The position numbers were made by a program, and so were the translations under genes. From assembly GCF_014633365.1 (NCBI RefSeq), contig NC_068350.1, positions 13,927,787 through 13,991,786 on the forward strand: a stretch of DNA of 64,000 bases, given 5' to 3'. Shown in pieces: positions 11,986-22,685 of this stretch. A model generated the notes under the pieces. That model did not search any database, had not been told where the DNA came from, and saw only the letters and a program-made list of their open reading frames with translations. Within the stretch, counting starts at the first letter, position 1. The number at the start of each line of letters is the position of its first letter. Source of the DNA: Diospyros lotus. Its lineage: Eukaryota > Streptophyta > Magnoliopsida > Ericales > Ebenaceae.

Positions 11986-14293
11986 TGTAAGGCCCCCACC
12001 CAAGTCCCCAAAGAACTAGAGCGGGTGCCCTACTAAAATAGAAGCAACCTGATCTCAAAGGACCTGTCATGCATGCCACTGATAAATATCAAAAGAAAAC
12101 TGAGAAAAGAAACTTGCCATCCTGGCATACATTCCAAAACCTCAATCTGCTATACAACAGCTGATCTCTAGGCTTACATAGCCCAGGCATGCATAACATA
12201 CATCACTGGCACACCGGCCACAAAAATAAATACAATCCATACAGACCCAAATAAACTGAAGAAAACTATAAACCGGAAGCGACAAAATGGATAAAAATAA
12301 ACTCCTAGGCTGACAACTGCTAGGTCTGCATGGCCCTGTACACCAATCTAACCCAATAGTCGGGAACCGCTAGACTCGCCCATGATCGGGTCCTTGCCTT
12401 TACCTGGAATGAAGAGAAACAAGGTGAGTCCAAATGACTCAGCAAGCTCATAAGAAAGGAAGGCACAAGAATAGGCACTAAGAATACACTTGCCTCTCAA
12501 GTACATAACAAACTTAAACTCATGCATAACATGTCATGTAGGCTCATAAACTGAAGCAGGTATCAACTGAAAAGTAATAATGCTCACATACTGGATCTTG
12601 GGGCCCAAATAAGGAATGCACCGGCACCCAAGTCCTGATAACAAACCTGCCACTGCCCTGAAGGCAGACTGTACCTGTACTACGAGTTGAAGCTCGCTTG
12701 GGTGGGAGCGACCACACCCTATGGCCTACATAAGCGACCAAAATAAAAAACTAGGCACGCCGAGGTGTCCTTAAATAAAAACTAGGCACGCCGAGGCGTC
12801 CTTAATAACTCGGTCCAGGAAAGCCCGACATCGTACAATTGTTTCTCAATACCGGCGCCAAGACTCATGCAAATGCAGCACATAAGGGTGGCGTAGTAGA
12901 CTGGACAGGATACAAAGCCCCCATAAGACAAGTATCCCGCCAAGCCTTGCCTAACTAGTAAATCACATGCCAAATGCAAATGCTCGTGTTTAACAACTAG
13001 CAAGTAAATATCATGGTCGTGTGACAAGCACTCAAGTCACGTGAAAGCCCCAATGCATATCCCAAGCTCTTGCATACATATGAACTGACCATGAATTGAA
13101 TATAAAATAAGCATTTACATATAATCTTGACCATAGCAACCTCTATGAGAACCTACCATAACAACCCAACTTCATTCCACAACGAACAGAAGGGAGAATC
13201 AAGCCCTTCAAATCTCACAATAAAATTATACTCAAATTATGGCAAAACGAGTTGAATTATAAATCAAAACGAATCCTCTTGAGTCTAGATTACAATGCTT
13301 CAAACAGTTCATCAATCGGATATCTATAGAGAAAGTTATGGCTAAAACTGTACAGGGTGCGCAGGCAGAATCCCATGTTTCGAAACTTAGAAAACAAAGA
13401 GTTATATTTCGAAACTTACTCTACATGTTTCGAAACCTGGCTACGGGAAACACCCAGAAACTGCTCATAGATGCCCCAAAACTCTCCAAACCCATCCCAA
13501 ACCTTCCAATACTCCATCCAACTCCAATCACACTTTTATTCCTCATCCCAAATGGTACTACAACCTCTATTTCAAGACCCACATGAAACCAACAAAATAA
13601 ACAAGGGATTTGAGAGATTTACAACCATTTCTACATAGCTTTCCAAACCTAGCTTTTCTTGAACAACACCAAAGCCAAGGGAATCAAAGGGAAGAGAAAA
13701 GAGTTTAGAACTTGCCTTTAGAAATCCTCCTCCTTGCAAGACTTGCTTGAGATGAACTTCCCTCCAATTTACTTGATCCTACACTCAAAATAGAAGAAAT
13801 TGGAGAGAAAAGGGGAAGAGAAGCAATCTCAACTTGATTAATTTCTCTTGGAGGTTTCAAAATCAAGAAAGAATGGAAGAGGAAGAATCCACTCACCTTG
13901 GCTCTTCTCTCCCTCTCTCCCGTTCGGCTCTCTCTTCCTCCCTTCTCTAATTTGATTTCTTCACTTAGAGCAAAGAAAAGCCTTTTCTCTATATATATAT
14001 TTACACACTTTTTATTAATTTACCAAAATGCCATTTTTCTTATTAAGCTAAATCCTTAATATAAAAGGGTAGATTAGACATTAACTAAACACCACAAGTT
14101 GTGAAAAGATAATCCGACACATACCTCGGAATATAGTGGGTCCCACTTCACCAAAATCAAACATTTGACTTTTTCCACATTTTCTTGAAAATAACCTACA
14201 ATTACACATGACAATCACCAAAACTTATCATTCTCATATCATAGATGCCTCATTGCAAAATATAGCACCCGGACCCACTAACGGGTCGTTACA
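11986..14293 (-). mobile_element. solo LTR, Ty3/gypsy Tekay-type, 2308 bp
   Basis: Begins TGTAAGGCCCCCACCC and ends GGGTCGTTACA (TG...CA). It is flanked by an exact 5-bp target duplication CATTT at 11981-11985 and 14294-14298. There is no internal domain, so it is a solo LTR left by recombination. It is related to the Tekay LTRs at 48163 and 55161: the same TGTAAG/GTTACA ends, and an internal block with TTTACCTGGAATGA, AAGGTGAGTC and GACTCAGCAAG. Read in element sense (minus), a TATATATATATAGAG-like box lies near 13990. Confidence 0.92.
12425..12441 (-). other. conserved LTR hairpin TGAGTC-ATTTG-GACTCA
   Basis: A 6-bp stem with a 5-nt loop in element sense. It is followed by CACCTTGTTTC and CATTCCAG|GTAAAG, which resembles a splice junction. 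On the plus strand the same DNA gives AAG|GTGAGT, a consensus 5' splice site. Equivalent hairpins lie at 2175, 48560 and 55558. Confidence 0.7.
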
Positions 14294-14298
14294 CATTT

Positions 14299-14862
14299 CA
14301 TTGTTGTAAATTTATTGGGCAGTAAAGATATATTTTATTTATCTTGTTGATTGTTGTAAGATTTGAGTTAAGCCTCAAAACTCGTTGTGTTGTAAAGTTT
14401 GAGTTGAGTCTCAAAACTCAGTGCGTCAAGATTCGAATTGAGCCATAAAACTTATTATGTACAAAGTTTTAGGGTAAACCATGGTAAAACCCTCATGGTT
14501 GATCACTAGTGAAAGTGATTGGGTTTGAAAATCCTTCAAGTGGGAAGACTTGAAAGTAGTGGACTAGGCAGGGTGTCGAACCACTACAAGTCTTGTGTGC
14601 ACTCAGTTTATTAGTTTTTTTGCTTACTACTTATTGCTCAAACTTTCAAAATGATTGTTTTCAAAAGCTAAAACAAATTTTCTTTGAAGCATAAGTATAC
14701 ATAAACCTATCTTTGATCTCAAGCATCTTTGGCAAACTTTTTCTTGAAGAAATTATCTTTGCCAAAATCATTAATTTGAAATCCTAAGCTAAAAGTTTCG
14801 AAACAAGCTAAAACAAAAAGGTATATTTTGAAACATATATAATAGGTTTCAAAACCTACTTA
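14299..14862 (+). repeat. copia-like LTR, right part, cut by CACTA
   Basis: Continues the LTR interrupted at 11985. It matches 21010-21480 by eye, sharing GTAGTGGA(C/T)TAGGC, GAACCACTA, CTTGTGTGCA and several GTTTCGAAAC-like motifs. It ends at CCTACTTA, where the CACTA terminus begins. In the second copy the same CCTACTTA continues as ACAAAAAGG, which marks the insertion point. Confidence 0.6.
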
Positions 14863-14879
14863 CACTACAACAGATTTTG

Positions 14880-16010
14880 TTATTAGTGACAATTTTTTAG
14901 TGGCACTATAAATTTTCATCACAAAAAGTATTCTTTTGGTGACGATATAAGCATTTTGTCACCAAAATTTGTGAACTGTTATTCGTTGGTGATGATTTTG
15001 AGATTTCGTCACAAAAAATCATCACGTATAAGTTGGCATCAACTTTTAGCACCAACACTCAATTGTAGAAAATGATTTTGTAGCGCTTCATATATGTAGG
15101 TGACGAAAAATAAAACATCAACATATTAATATTATATTGGGTGACGATACATTTGTGTCACAAATGAATGAATGACTATCAGTGACGCATTGAACATCAT
15201 CACAATTGCAAATAATATTAAGTGACGTTAACTTTGGTCACCCATTAATAGTAATATTTTAGTTTGTTGCATAAGATGACGACTTTAGGAATGTCACTAA
15301 TCAGTGTTACATTTGGTGACGATATTATTTGTGTCACGTATACAAGAATAACCTATTTGTGATGCATTACATATTGTTACATTTGTGAATAATATTAGGT
15401 GACGTTGAGTTTCGACACCCATTATTAGTATATTGTGGTTTGATGCATAAGGTGACTACTTTTGAAATGTCAATAATGAGTATTAGAGTCGGTGACAATT
15501 TTCTTTTCGTCATGTATGCAATAATACCTATTTGTGACGCATTAAATATCGTCACATTTGTGAATGGTATTAGGTGACATTACGTTTCGTCACCCCTTTA
15601 TGCATATGGTGACGATTTAAGAAATGTCACTAATCAATATTACATGATAGTGATAATTTATTGCGTCACGTATTCAAAACTATCTATTTGTGACATATTA
15701 CATATTGCCATATTCGTGAATAGTATTAGGTGGCGGTGAGTTTTGTCACCCATTATTAGTAATTTTTTAGGTTGACACATAAGGTGAAGACATTGAGTGA
15801 TGATAATTATTTACGTCACATATGAAAAAATACTTATTTGTGACACATTACAAATAGTCACATTTGTGAGTATCATTGAGTGATGTTGAGTTTCATCACT
15901 AATAGTTATTGATAATTTTTGTATTGTGTGTACAAGTTAACAAAACATTAATTATCACTATTACGTATCATATTGGGTGACGAAAAAATGTGTCACTCAT
16001 GGTTATTCGT
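14880..16010. repeat. CACTA subterminal repeats with degenerate 150-175-bp tandem units
   Basis: Dense GTGACG/CGTCAC motifs, as expected for CACTA transposase binding regions. From about 15170 to 15930 there are roughly five longer units, anchored by (A/C)TATTTGTGACGCATTA-like blocks at 15351, 15526, 15682 and 15832. Each unit also has CACATTTGTGAAT, TTAGGTGACGTTGAG and CACCCATTATTAGTA segments. Spacings of 175, 156 and 150 bp reflect indels between copies. Confidence 0.8.
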
Positions 16011-19000
16011 CAAATAATGAGTAATTAATTACTTGTTAATAAATAATTATTAATAATTTTAGTATGTATTAATACTAATTTTTAAACAAAAATATTAAAT
16101 TTTATTCTAAATAGAATTTATATTATTTATAATATTATGCAATCTTAATATCTTTTAAATTTATTTGTATTCATGTTGAAGTTCTTGTCTTTTATCTAAA
16201 ACAGAAACAAGTGAGACGAATAAACAATAACGTATTGACAATAATATAATTTTATTTTAGACAAGAAATTGTAAGTTGATTGACACTTAAAATTTATTAT
16301 TATTAAATGTATTTTTTTTGTTAGATTATATGCATTTATTATATTTTATTATTAAAATTGAGATAATTTTATTGGTTAATGATAAATATATTATGATTTG
16401 AATTATTTATTTAACTAATAGAATTATTTGAATGTTAAAAATAATATGTAATAAATGTATCTTATTTAAAAATAAGATTAATTTATTATTATTTAGCATT
16501 TGAATTATTTATATATATAAAGTTTTATTAATAAACACACTTGGCTTTGAATAGTGCACTGCAATAATAATAATAACTATAAAAATAATAATAATCCCCA
16601 AAAAATGAAAAATTATTGTTGTTATGACTATTATTTTAGAATGATTTTTACCGTAAGCTATAAAAATAAACATATTGTCTTGTTACATTATTTTAAGTTT
16701 AATTTTAACGGGACTCTAACTACTCTCATAATACTTTATAATTAATATAAAATTTAAAATTTATATATAAAATTAATAATTTTTAAGATTTGATGTAAAA
16801 ATAATAATCTGATCACATTTTAATAATATTTAATAACAGTTATTACTATCTGAGTCTTTTATTGATAATATTTAATAACAGTTATTACATATAAAATTAG
16901 TACTTTATATGTAAAATTATTTTTATTATTGTTTCTCTTCTATTAACTTAAAATTTATAACAGTTATGTGAATGAAAATAGATATTTACGAAGAAAAAAA
17001 TAAAATACTTACACAAGCCGATAATTTTGGAATTTAAAACAAAAACATGAATTAATCTCCACATTTGTTTTTATAAGTACATTATTTAGAAAAGATGATA
17101 AAAAAATATTTTTCATTATTTGACATATAGAAAATATTTGCCAAACATATTTTTTTCACATTCTAACATATATTTTCCAAACATATATTTTTTTTCTTTT
17201 TTCTAAATATATTATTTAGAAAAAAGAAAAAAAAAACAATCAATTTTGTGTCTTAAATTTTGAATCAAAAACAAAACCAATCAAATACCAAAACCAAATC
17301 AAATCAATTTTACAGCTTATTATATAAAATTAGAAGATATAATTATATAAAGAAACTAAAGTAAATAATTAGGTTAATGCTATTGCAAACAAGTTAAAGA
17401 AACTAAAGTAAATAAAAATTAGAAAATATAAGAAAATATAAAGTATTTTCCCCAAAAAATCAGAAATTATATAAACAACTCTAAAAAAAAAAAGCTAAAG
17501 AAACTAAAGTATATAAAAATCAGAAATTATAAAATATTTTCCCCAAAAAATTAGAAAATATTTTTATCAAAAATAATTATAAAAAAACACAATATATAAG
17601 TACAAAGGGGTGGGAATGAAAACTGCATTCCCCCCCCCCCCCCCACGTCTTCTGCAAATTAAAAAAGTCCTAAAGGCTTTCTCTGTTGTTACACTAGAGA
17701 AGAGAATCAAATCGCCATTGTTATCGCACTGCATCCATTCCTTCCTCTGTCGCTTCATCAAGTTCAAGCTATTATGTTTGCTTTGAAACTTGTATGTGCG
17801 TATGGTGTTATTCTTGTTTGAAAACTGTTATATTGCTGATTTTGTATTGTTGTTTTTCAGTTAAAAGTTATCGTGTTTCTATCAGAACAAGTAAATCTGC
17901 AAAAAAATCATATATAGAGTTTTATCAAACATCTATCATGAAGAAATACATGAACATTCATATATATATATATATATATATGATTTGGCGTTCTTTAATG
18001 TGTCACACACACACACATATAGAGAGAAAGAGGGGACTTTTGAAGGAGAAATTGGAAAACGGAAGTGGCCGATTATTAAAAGAATTACTAACTTAACATC
18101 AATGCTTATCGTTTTGTTACAGATAAACACAAAAAATAAAATAGCTGATTGAACCAGGACAATTCATCCGTTCACTAGTTCAAGGGTCTAGTTCAATGGT
18201 TAACCAACTGGTTCTGTTGCCAAACTACAGAGTCCAATGGCCAGGTCCTTATTTTTTCAGTTGAATTGCCCCTTCCTAATTAGGTTGTCTTAGTATTACT
18301 TTCTTCTCTGTTTCCCTATTCTCTTTGATAGGTATAACACCATGAGAAGTTTTCATTATTAGGAATGGGTTTTGAACACTCTCCAAAAAGAGAAAAATCA
18401 AATGCAACTATTCTGTTTTGGGTTTGGTCTGATGAAAAGCATATTCCTACTACTCTTAGAGATTAAGCCATGGTTAACTCTCTTGACTCCACATGTCCAA
18501 GGTGTACTGCAATAAAAGAGCTATTTGTGCAATTATAATAGAAACTAACTGTATAATTACTTTTACTTAACAAGGGCATTAACAATGGTGCCAATGATGA
18601 AGATGTGGCGGATTGTATTACTGTTATAACAATTGAAATGATAATAATATCATTAGACAGAGCAATTTTATATCTTCATTTTTTTATAAGAATGGATGAT
18701 TTCTCTATGCCTCTATACATAACAGCATACATAACAACATTCATTTTTTTTATAAGAATGGATCATCAATTACGAAATGCTTAAGTGCCTCTATACATAA
18801 CAGCATACCGTTTGTTTGTTGCCAATTGCATTCCAACTGCTTGTTTGTGAGTGTATAAGAGCAATAGTGGCTGGCTAATTAAGATGCATATCAATCTATG
18901 GATGATTTCTTTGTCCCCTATCTGGGTTGACACCTATAGCATATATATATATATAGTACATATATAGGTGGTGGCATGGGGTTGGTGAGTTTTCAAACCC

Positions 19001-20155
19001 TTTTATGATGAGTTTCAGCTATTTACTTATTAAGTTTTTGAGTGATACAATTTTATTTATTTATAAAAAAAAAGAGTCAAGGTAGGTGAATATGAATATT
19101 ACTCTCTTTTTATTTATAGCTATGACAGACAGAAAGAAAGAAAGAAGAAGACAACGATGATGACGATGTGGCATTGAGGAATAGGAAAAGATATGACTTT
19201 TTTGAAAATAGAAATGAGAAACCAAATATATAGCAGTGGTGTGATGAAGGAAGATGTTATCCTACGTACATTCATAAGTTAGGGTAATTAAGTTTTTAAT
19301 TTTATCACGCATGCATTAAAAAGAATAGAAAGCTTTGTTTCCTTCAGTAAGTTAAGTTAACCTCTCTGTTTTATCCAAAACATTCAAGAGAGATTCACTC
19401 AGTTTAGTCACCCAATGATGAAGTTGATAAACATATATATATTTATATATATATGTATGTATGTATAAGACAAATTAATAAAAATTGATAATTAAGAGGA
19501 GAAGAATAATTATTAAAAATTGATAATAAAAAGTTAACCTCTCTGTTTATCCTATTGAGGATCCTGTGGTTCCCGATGAGTTGTATTATTATTATTAATT
19601 AATTATTAATAATAATTAATTAAGTTGTATTATTATTATTATTAACTAATTAATTGTCCAATTGCGGTTGCCACATGATAACTGCCAGTTTCATAAATGT
19701 AATAAACGTAGGATGACTTAATCATTACAAGGTTCAAATTTATTCATGAAAGTTTACAAGCAACCTGCATCTTAGTCATTCTATTCTTTAAACAAACATG
19801 AATACTCCTTTATGAGATAATCATCAAAGCATCAATCATGCCAACGTCAAAGTATATAACTAATCTTGAGTCCGAATTCATTTGATGCAAAAAGCCAGAT
19901 GAATTATTCAACATCAAGTGCATAATTCACATGCTCTCTATCTCCGCCGTTTGTTCAAATTTCAATAAGAAGTCAAAGCCAAAATTAAAAGTCTATAAAA
20001 AGACAACAAAATTAGATGTTTATAAGGGTATTTTCATGGAGAGGCAGCCAATTATTAAAAGAATTGAAGAGCAAATTGTTTATAAGGGTATTTTTTTTAA
20101 TTGTGAATTCTTTTAATTATTTTTTTTAATGATTGTTAGGTATTCATATTGGAAC
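16011..20155. other. AT-rich interior of the truncated CACTA, no clear gene
   Basis: No credible coding gene. The stretch holds near-repeats of AAAGAAACTAAAGTA at 17350-17550, a 15-C run at 17630-17644, (TA)n and (CA)n microsatellites at 17958-18020, a partial duplication of CCTCTATACATAACAGCATAC at 18700-18810, and AT-rich inverted repeats at 19580-19660. A stretch at 17690-17870 looks like a 5' leader with a possible intron, but I could not join it to an ORF. Confidence 0.5.
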
Positions 20156-20990
20156 ATGGATAAGAGCTGGATGATGGAATATAGGTTCTCTGACAAATAT
20201 ATAGTGAGAGTTCGTTCATTTATGAAGTTTGTCCGTGATAGTTTGGGAGGCGAGTGTAAAATTCGATGTCCTTGCCGAGAATGTTTGAATGTGTACACCT
20301 TAAGTCAAGAAGAAGTTGAGGACCACTTGATGTTGATCAGAATGAGTATTAGCTACACTAAGTGGATTTATCACGATGAACCTTCTAATTCCTCTAACAA
20401 TAATAGTCATGGCTATGAGAATGATAATTGGGATAATGAAATGGAAAATGATGATGGGTTGCTTGATATGTTAGAAGATTTGTAAAATGGAATAGCCATG
20501 GATGATGGCACAACAAGAGAAACTAATAGGGTAGCCCAGAACATAGATGAGATAAGCGCACTACTTGGAAAATCGATGAACTTTATCCTGGTTGTTTGAA
20601 TTTCTCTACATTATCTTTCATTGTCAAGCTCTTGCATGTTAAGGTGTATAATCGTCGGAGAAATAAATCATTTGATATGCTATTGGGATCGTTAAAGAAG
20701 GCATTTCCTGAGGGTAATAAAGTTTCAAATTCTTATTACAAGGCAATTAAGATGCTTCGTGACCTAGGTCTTGGTTATGAGCCGATCCATGTTTGTAAAT
20801 ATGATTGTTCCATATTTTGGAAGGAGTATAAAGACTACCAGAGTTGTCCAGTTTGTGGCACATCTAGGTGGAAAATTAATAAAGGTCGTCATTACAAGCA
20901 AATCCCTTAGAAAGTTTTGCGTTACTTTCCATTAAAACCAAGACTCCAATGACTATACATGTCTAGAAAAACAGTTGAGGATAAGCTCGT
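20156..20990 (+). pseudogene. TNP2 transposase N-terminal fragment
   Basis: Starts MDKSWM, the usual start of plant TNP2 proteins. It continues through a Transpos_assoc-type domain (PF13963) with cysteines in CKIRCPCRECLN and a acidic low-complexity stretch. A second block resembles the start of the Tnp2 domain (LKKAFPEGNKVSNSYY, then CPVCGTSRW). Stops fall at about 20483, 20597 and 20908, and the frame is lost after about 20990. The fragment covers roughly the first quarter of a TNP2 protein, so it is not functional. It belongs to the CACTA element whose left end is at 14863. Confidence 0.8.
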
Positions 20991-21005
20991 AAAAACTCAC
21001 TTGAT

Positions 21006-21620
21006 GCTAGGTTTGAGTTGAACTCGTAAAAACTCATTATATAAAGTTTTGGGGTGAACCGTGGTAAAACCTTATTGTGGTTGATCACTAGTAAAAGTGA
21101 TTGGGATTGAAAAATCCTTCAAGTGGGTAAGATTGAAGGTAGTGGATTAGGCGAGGTGCCGAACCACTATATATCTTGTGTGCAAGTGTTCTTTAGTTTT
21201 TGCCTATTGCACATCTTTTCATAAGATTTGTTATCAAAGATTAAAACAGTTTTTCTTGAGCATAAGTTTATACATATACATATAAAACATATATTTGATA
21301 TACAAACATCTTTGATATATTCTTATTTATGTAAATCATCTTTGTCAAAGATCATTAGTTTGAAACACAAGCTAAGAAATTTCAAAACAAGCAAAATAGT
21401 AAGTTGTATTTTGAAACATACCTCATAGATTTTGAAACAAGCTAAATTAGTAAAGTATATTTAAAAATATATATAGTAGCTTTCGAAACCTACTTAACAA
21501 AAAGGTTTATTTCGAAACATATATCCTATATTTCAAAACATAGTGTTTTGTCATCAATTAAAGTTTTAAATTATCGAAAATTTATATAAATCTCAATTCA
21601 CCCCCACGGGATATATTTGC
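21006..21620 (+). repeat. copia-like LTR fragment, second copy
   Basis: Shares long stretches with 14440-14862 (GGTGAACCGTGGTAAAACC, GTTGATCACTAGT, CTTGTGTGCA, TTTCGAAAC-type motifs) and extends past the point where that copy is cut by CACTA. It ends near TCAATTCACCCCCACGGG, typical of the 3' end of such LTRs. CTCGTAAAAACTCA occurs on both sides of the junction with the TNP2 fragment (about 20987 and 21023), which may be a recombination point. Confidence 0.55.
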
Positions 21621-22133
21621 CATCATTAGAAACTAACATATTATTTAGTTGTTGTTCATGTTCTGATCTCTTGCTTCTTTTATCATTCCAAGTGACCCTT
21701 TCACAAATCTCCATGTTAGCTAGTTGCTTCGGGTTATGGGTCGCAACAATTTAGTATCAGAGCAAGGTTGGGGTGTGGAAAGGTCCAGATTTTATGCGCG
21801 TAGGAGTAGGATAGAGGTCAAAGATGCATCTTGTAGGTGGACGTGAGTTTTACTTAGAAATTCTATTAAAAAATATTGAAGTTGTAACTTAAGCGGAATG
21901 CCATTCAAAAAAAAAAACAGGAATGTGTTGTAGCATGAGATTGTTTAGAAAAGTAGCAGCAAAGGGGACATGGGTTCCTGAAAGTGATTCGTTAGTGGAA
22001 AAGCGATTTAATTCGGGGTTATTGATCTAAAGTCCGATTTGTAGGTAAATTACGAATCGCTTCATAAGGGGTTCGGGGGATCGTAGGCTATCACGTCCAA
22101 CCCGCATTTAAAGGTGATCCTGATCATGGAATT
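21621..22133 (+). other. possible retroelement leader with iMet-type primer site, host of the Tat insertion
   Basis: Contains TTAGTATCAGAGCAAGG near 21750, one base from the usual TGGTATCAGAGC primer-binding site complementary to initiator tRNA-Met. No LTR boundary or ORF can be assigned. The Tat element is inserted into this sequence, which resumes at 31825. Confidence 0.35.
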
Positions 22134-22611
22134 TGATGAGGGGAACGCCTTCGGTCCCATAATTACGCCGAGACGAATACCTAACAGCGGTCAAAAGATA
22201 CACAGCAGACAAGCATTGCCACGTCAATCAGATAAGCACTCAATAGAGAAACCCCCGAGACCTCAGGAACAGGCTAACCCACCGAAGATCACGGAGGCAA
22301 CAGTTATCCCGAACTCCTCGGAGACGGAGGCTATCGCGAAACCCTTATCGGGAAAGTCCCGAAGAAGGCGGGAGGAAGATCCCGAAGATCCCTCATGATC
22401 CCTATCCCGAGAAAAGGTAAGCGAAGAAGGTGGGGGATTCTCCTTATTTTCCATTAATTAACATAGTTTAAAAGGGACAAGGAACCCTAGATCAAAGGAC
22501 TAACTTAATCATCGGAGATCGACCGGGGGAGCAAGCCCCGTCTCCATTGCAGGTACATTCAGAAAGGCAAGAAGGGAACGTGCGACTACCACTTCCGAAA
22601 ATCCTTCATCA
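22134..22611 (+). repeat. Tat element 5' LTR (478 bp)
   Basis: TG...CA ends, same length as the 3' LTR, with six substitutions by eye. It should carry the promoter, but I see no clear TATA box. It contains many C(C/T)CGAAGA(T/A)-like repeats. Confidence 0.95.
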
Positions 22612-22613
22612 AT

Positions 22614-22631
22614 TGGCGCCCACCGTGGGGC
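22614..22631 (+). promoter_or_regulatory. primer-binding site, tRNA-Lys type
   Basis: TGGCGCCCACCGTGGGGC, two bases after the 5' LTR. It is complementary to the 3' end of a plant tRNA-Lys as I recall its sequence (ending GTGGGCGCCA). It primes minus-strand DNA synthesis. Confidence 0.8.
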
Positions 22632-22685
22632 CGACATTCTTCTCTTCTGTCTTTCCAGTGCAGCGGACAATCCTCTCAATCGTGA

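Larger units (their letters stand above)
14863..20990 (+). mobile_element. truncated CACTA (En/Spm-type) element
   Basis: The left terminus CACTACAACAGATTTTG lies at 14863, inserted at TTA in the copia-like LTR. It is followed by a repeat-rich subterminal region (to about 16010), a long AT-rich interior, and a plus-strand TNP2 N-terminal fragment (20156 to about 20990). The order and orientation match the intact CACTA at 45067. No right terminus was found: homology stops near 20990-21005, where copia-like LTR sequence starts. The element lacks most of TNP2 and all of the second gene. Confidence 0.75.

Noticed and set aside
17630..17644. 15-C homopolymer (and an 18-C run at 33683-33700)
   Set aside because: Homopolymers of this kind occur in plant DNA and their length is prone to sequencing error. 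No structure around them supports a function.
17600..18130. Possible 5' end of a host gene (leader-like sequence, TTTTTCAG acceptor)
   Set aside because: I could not join it to any conserved or long open frame, and it lies inside the truncated CACTA element.
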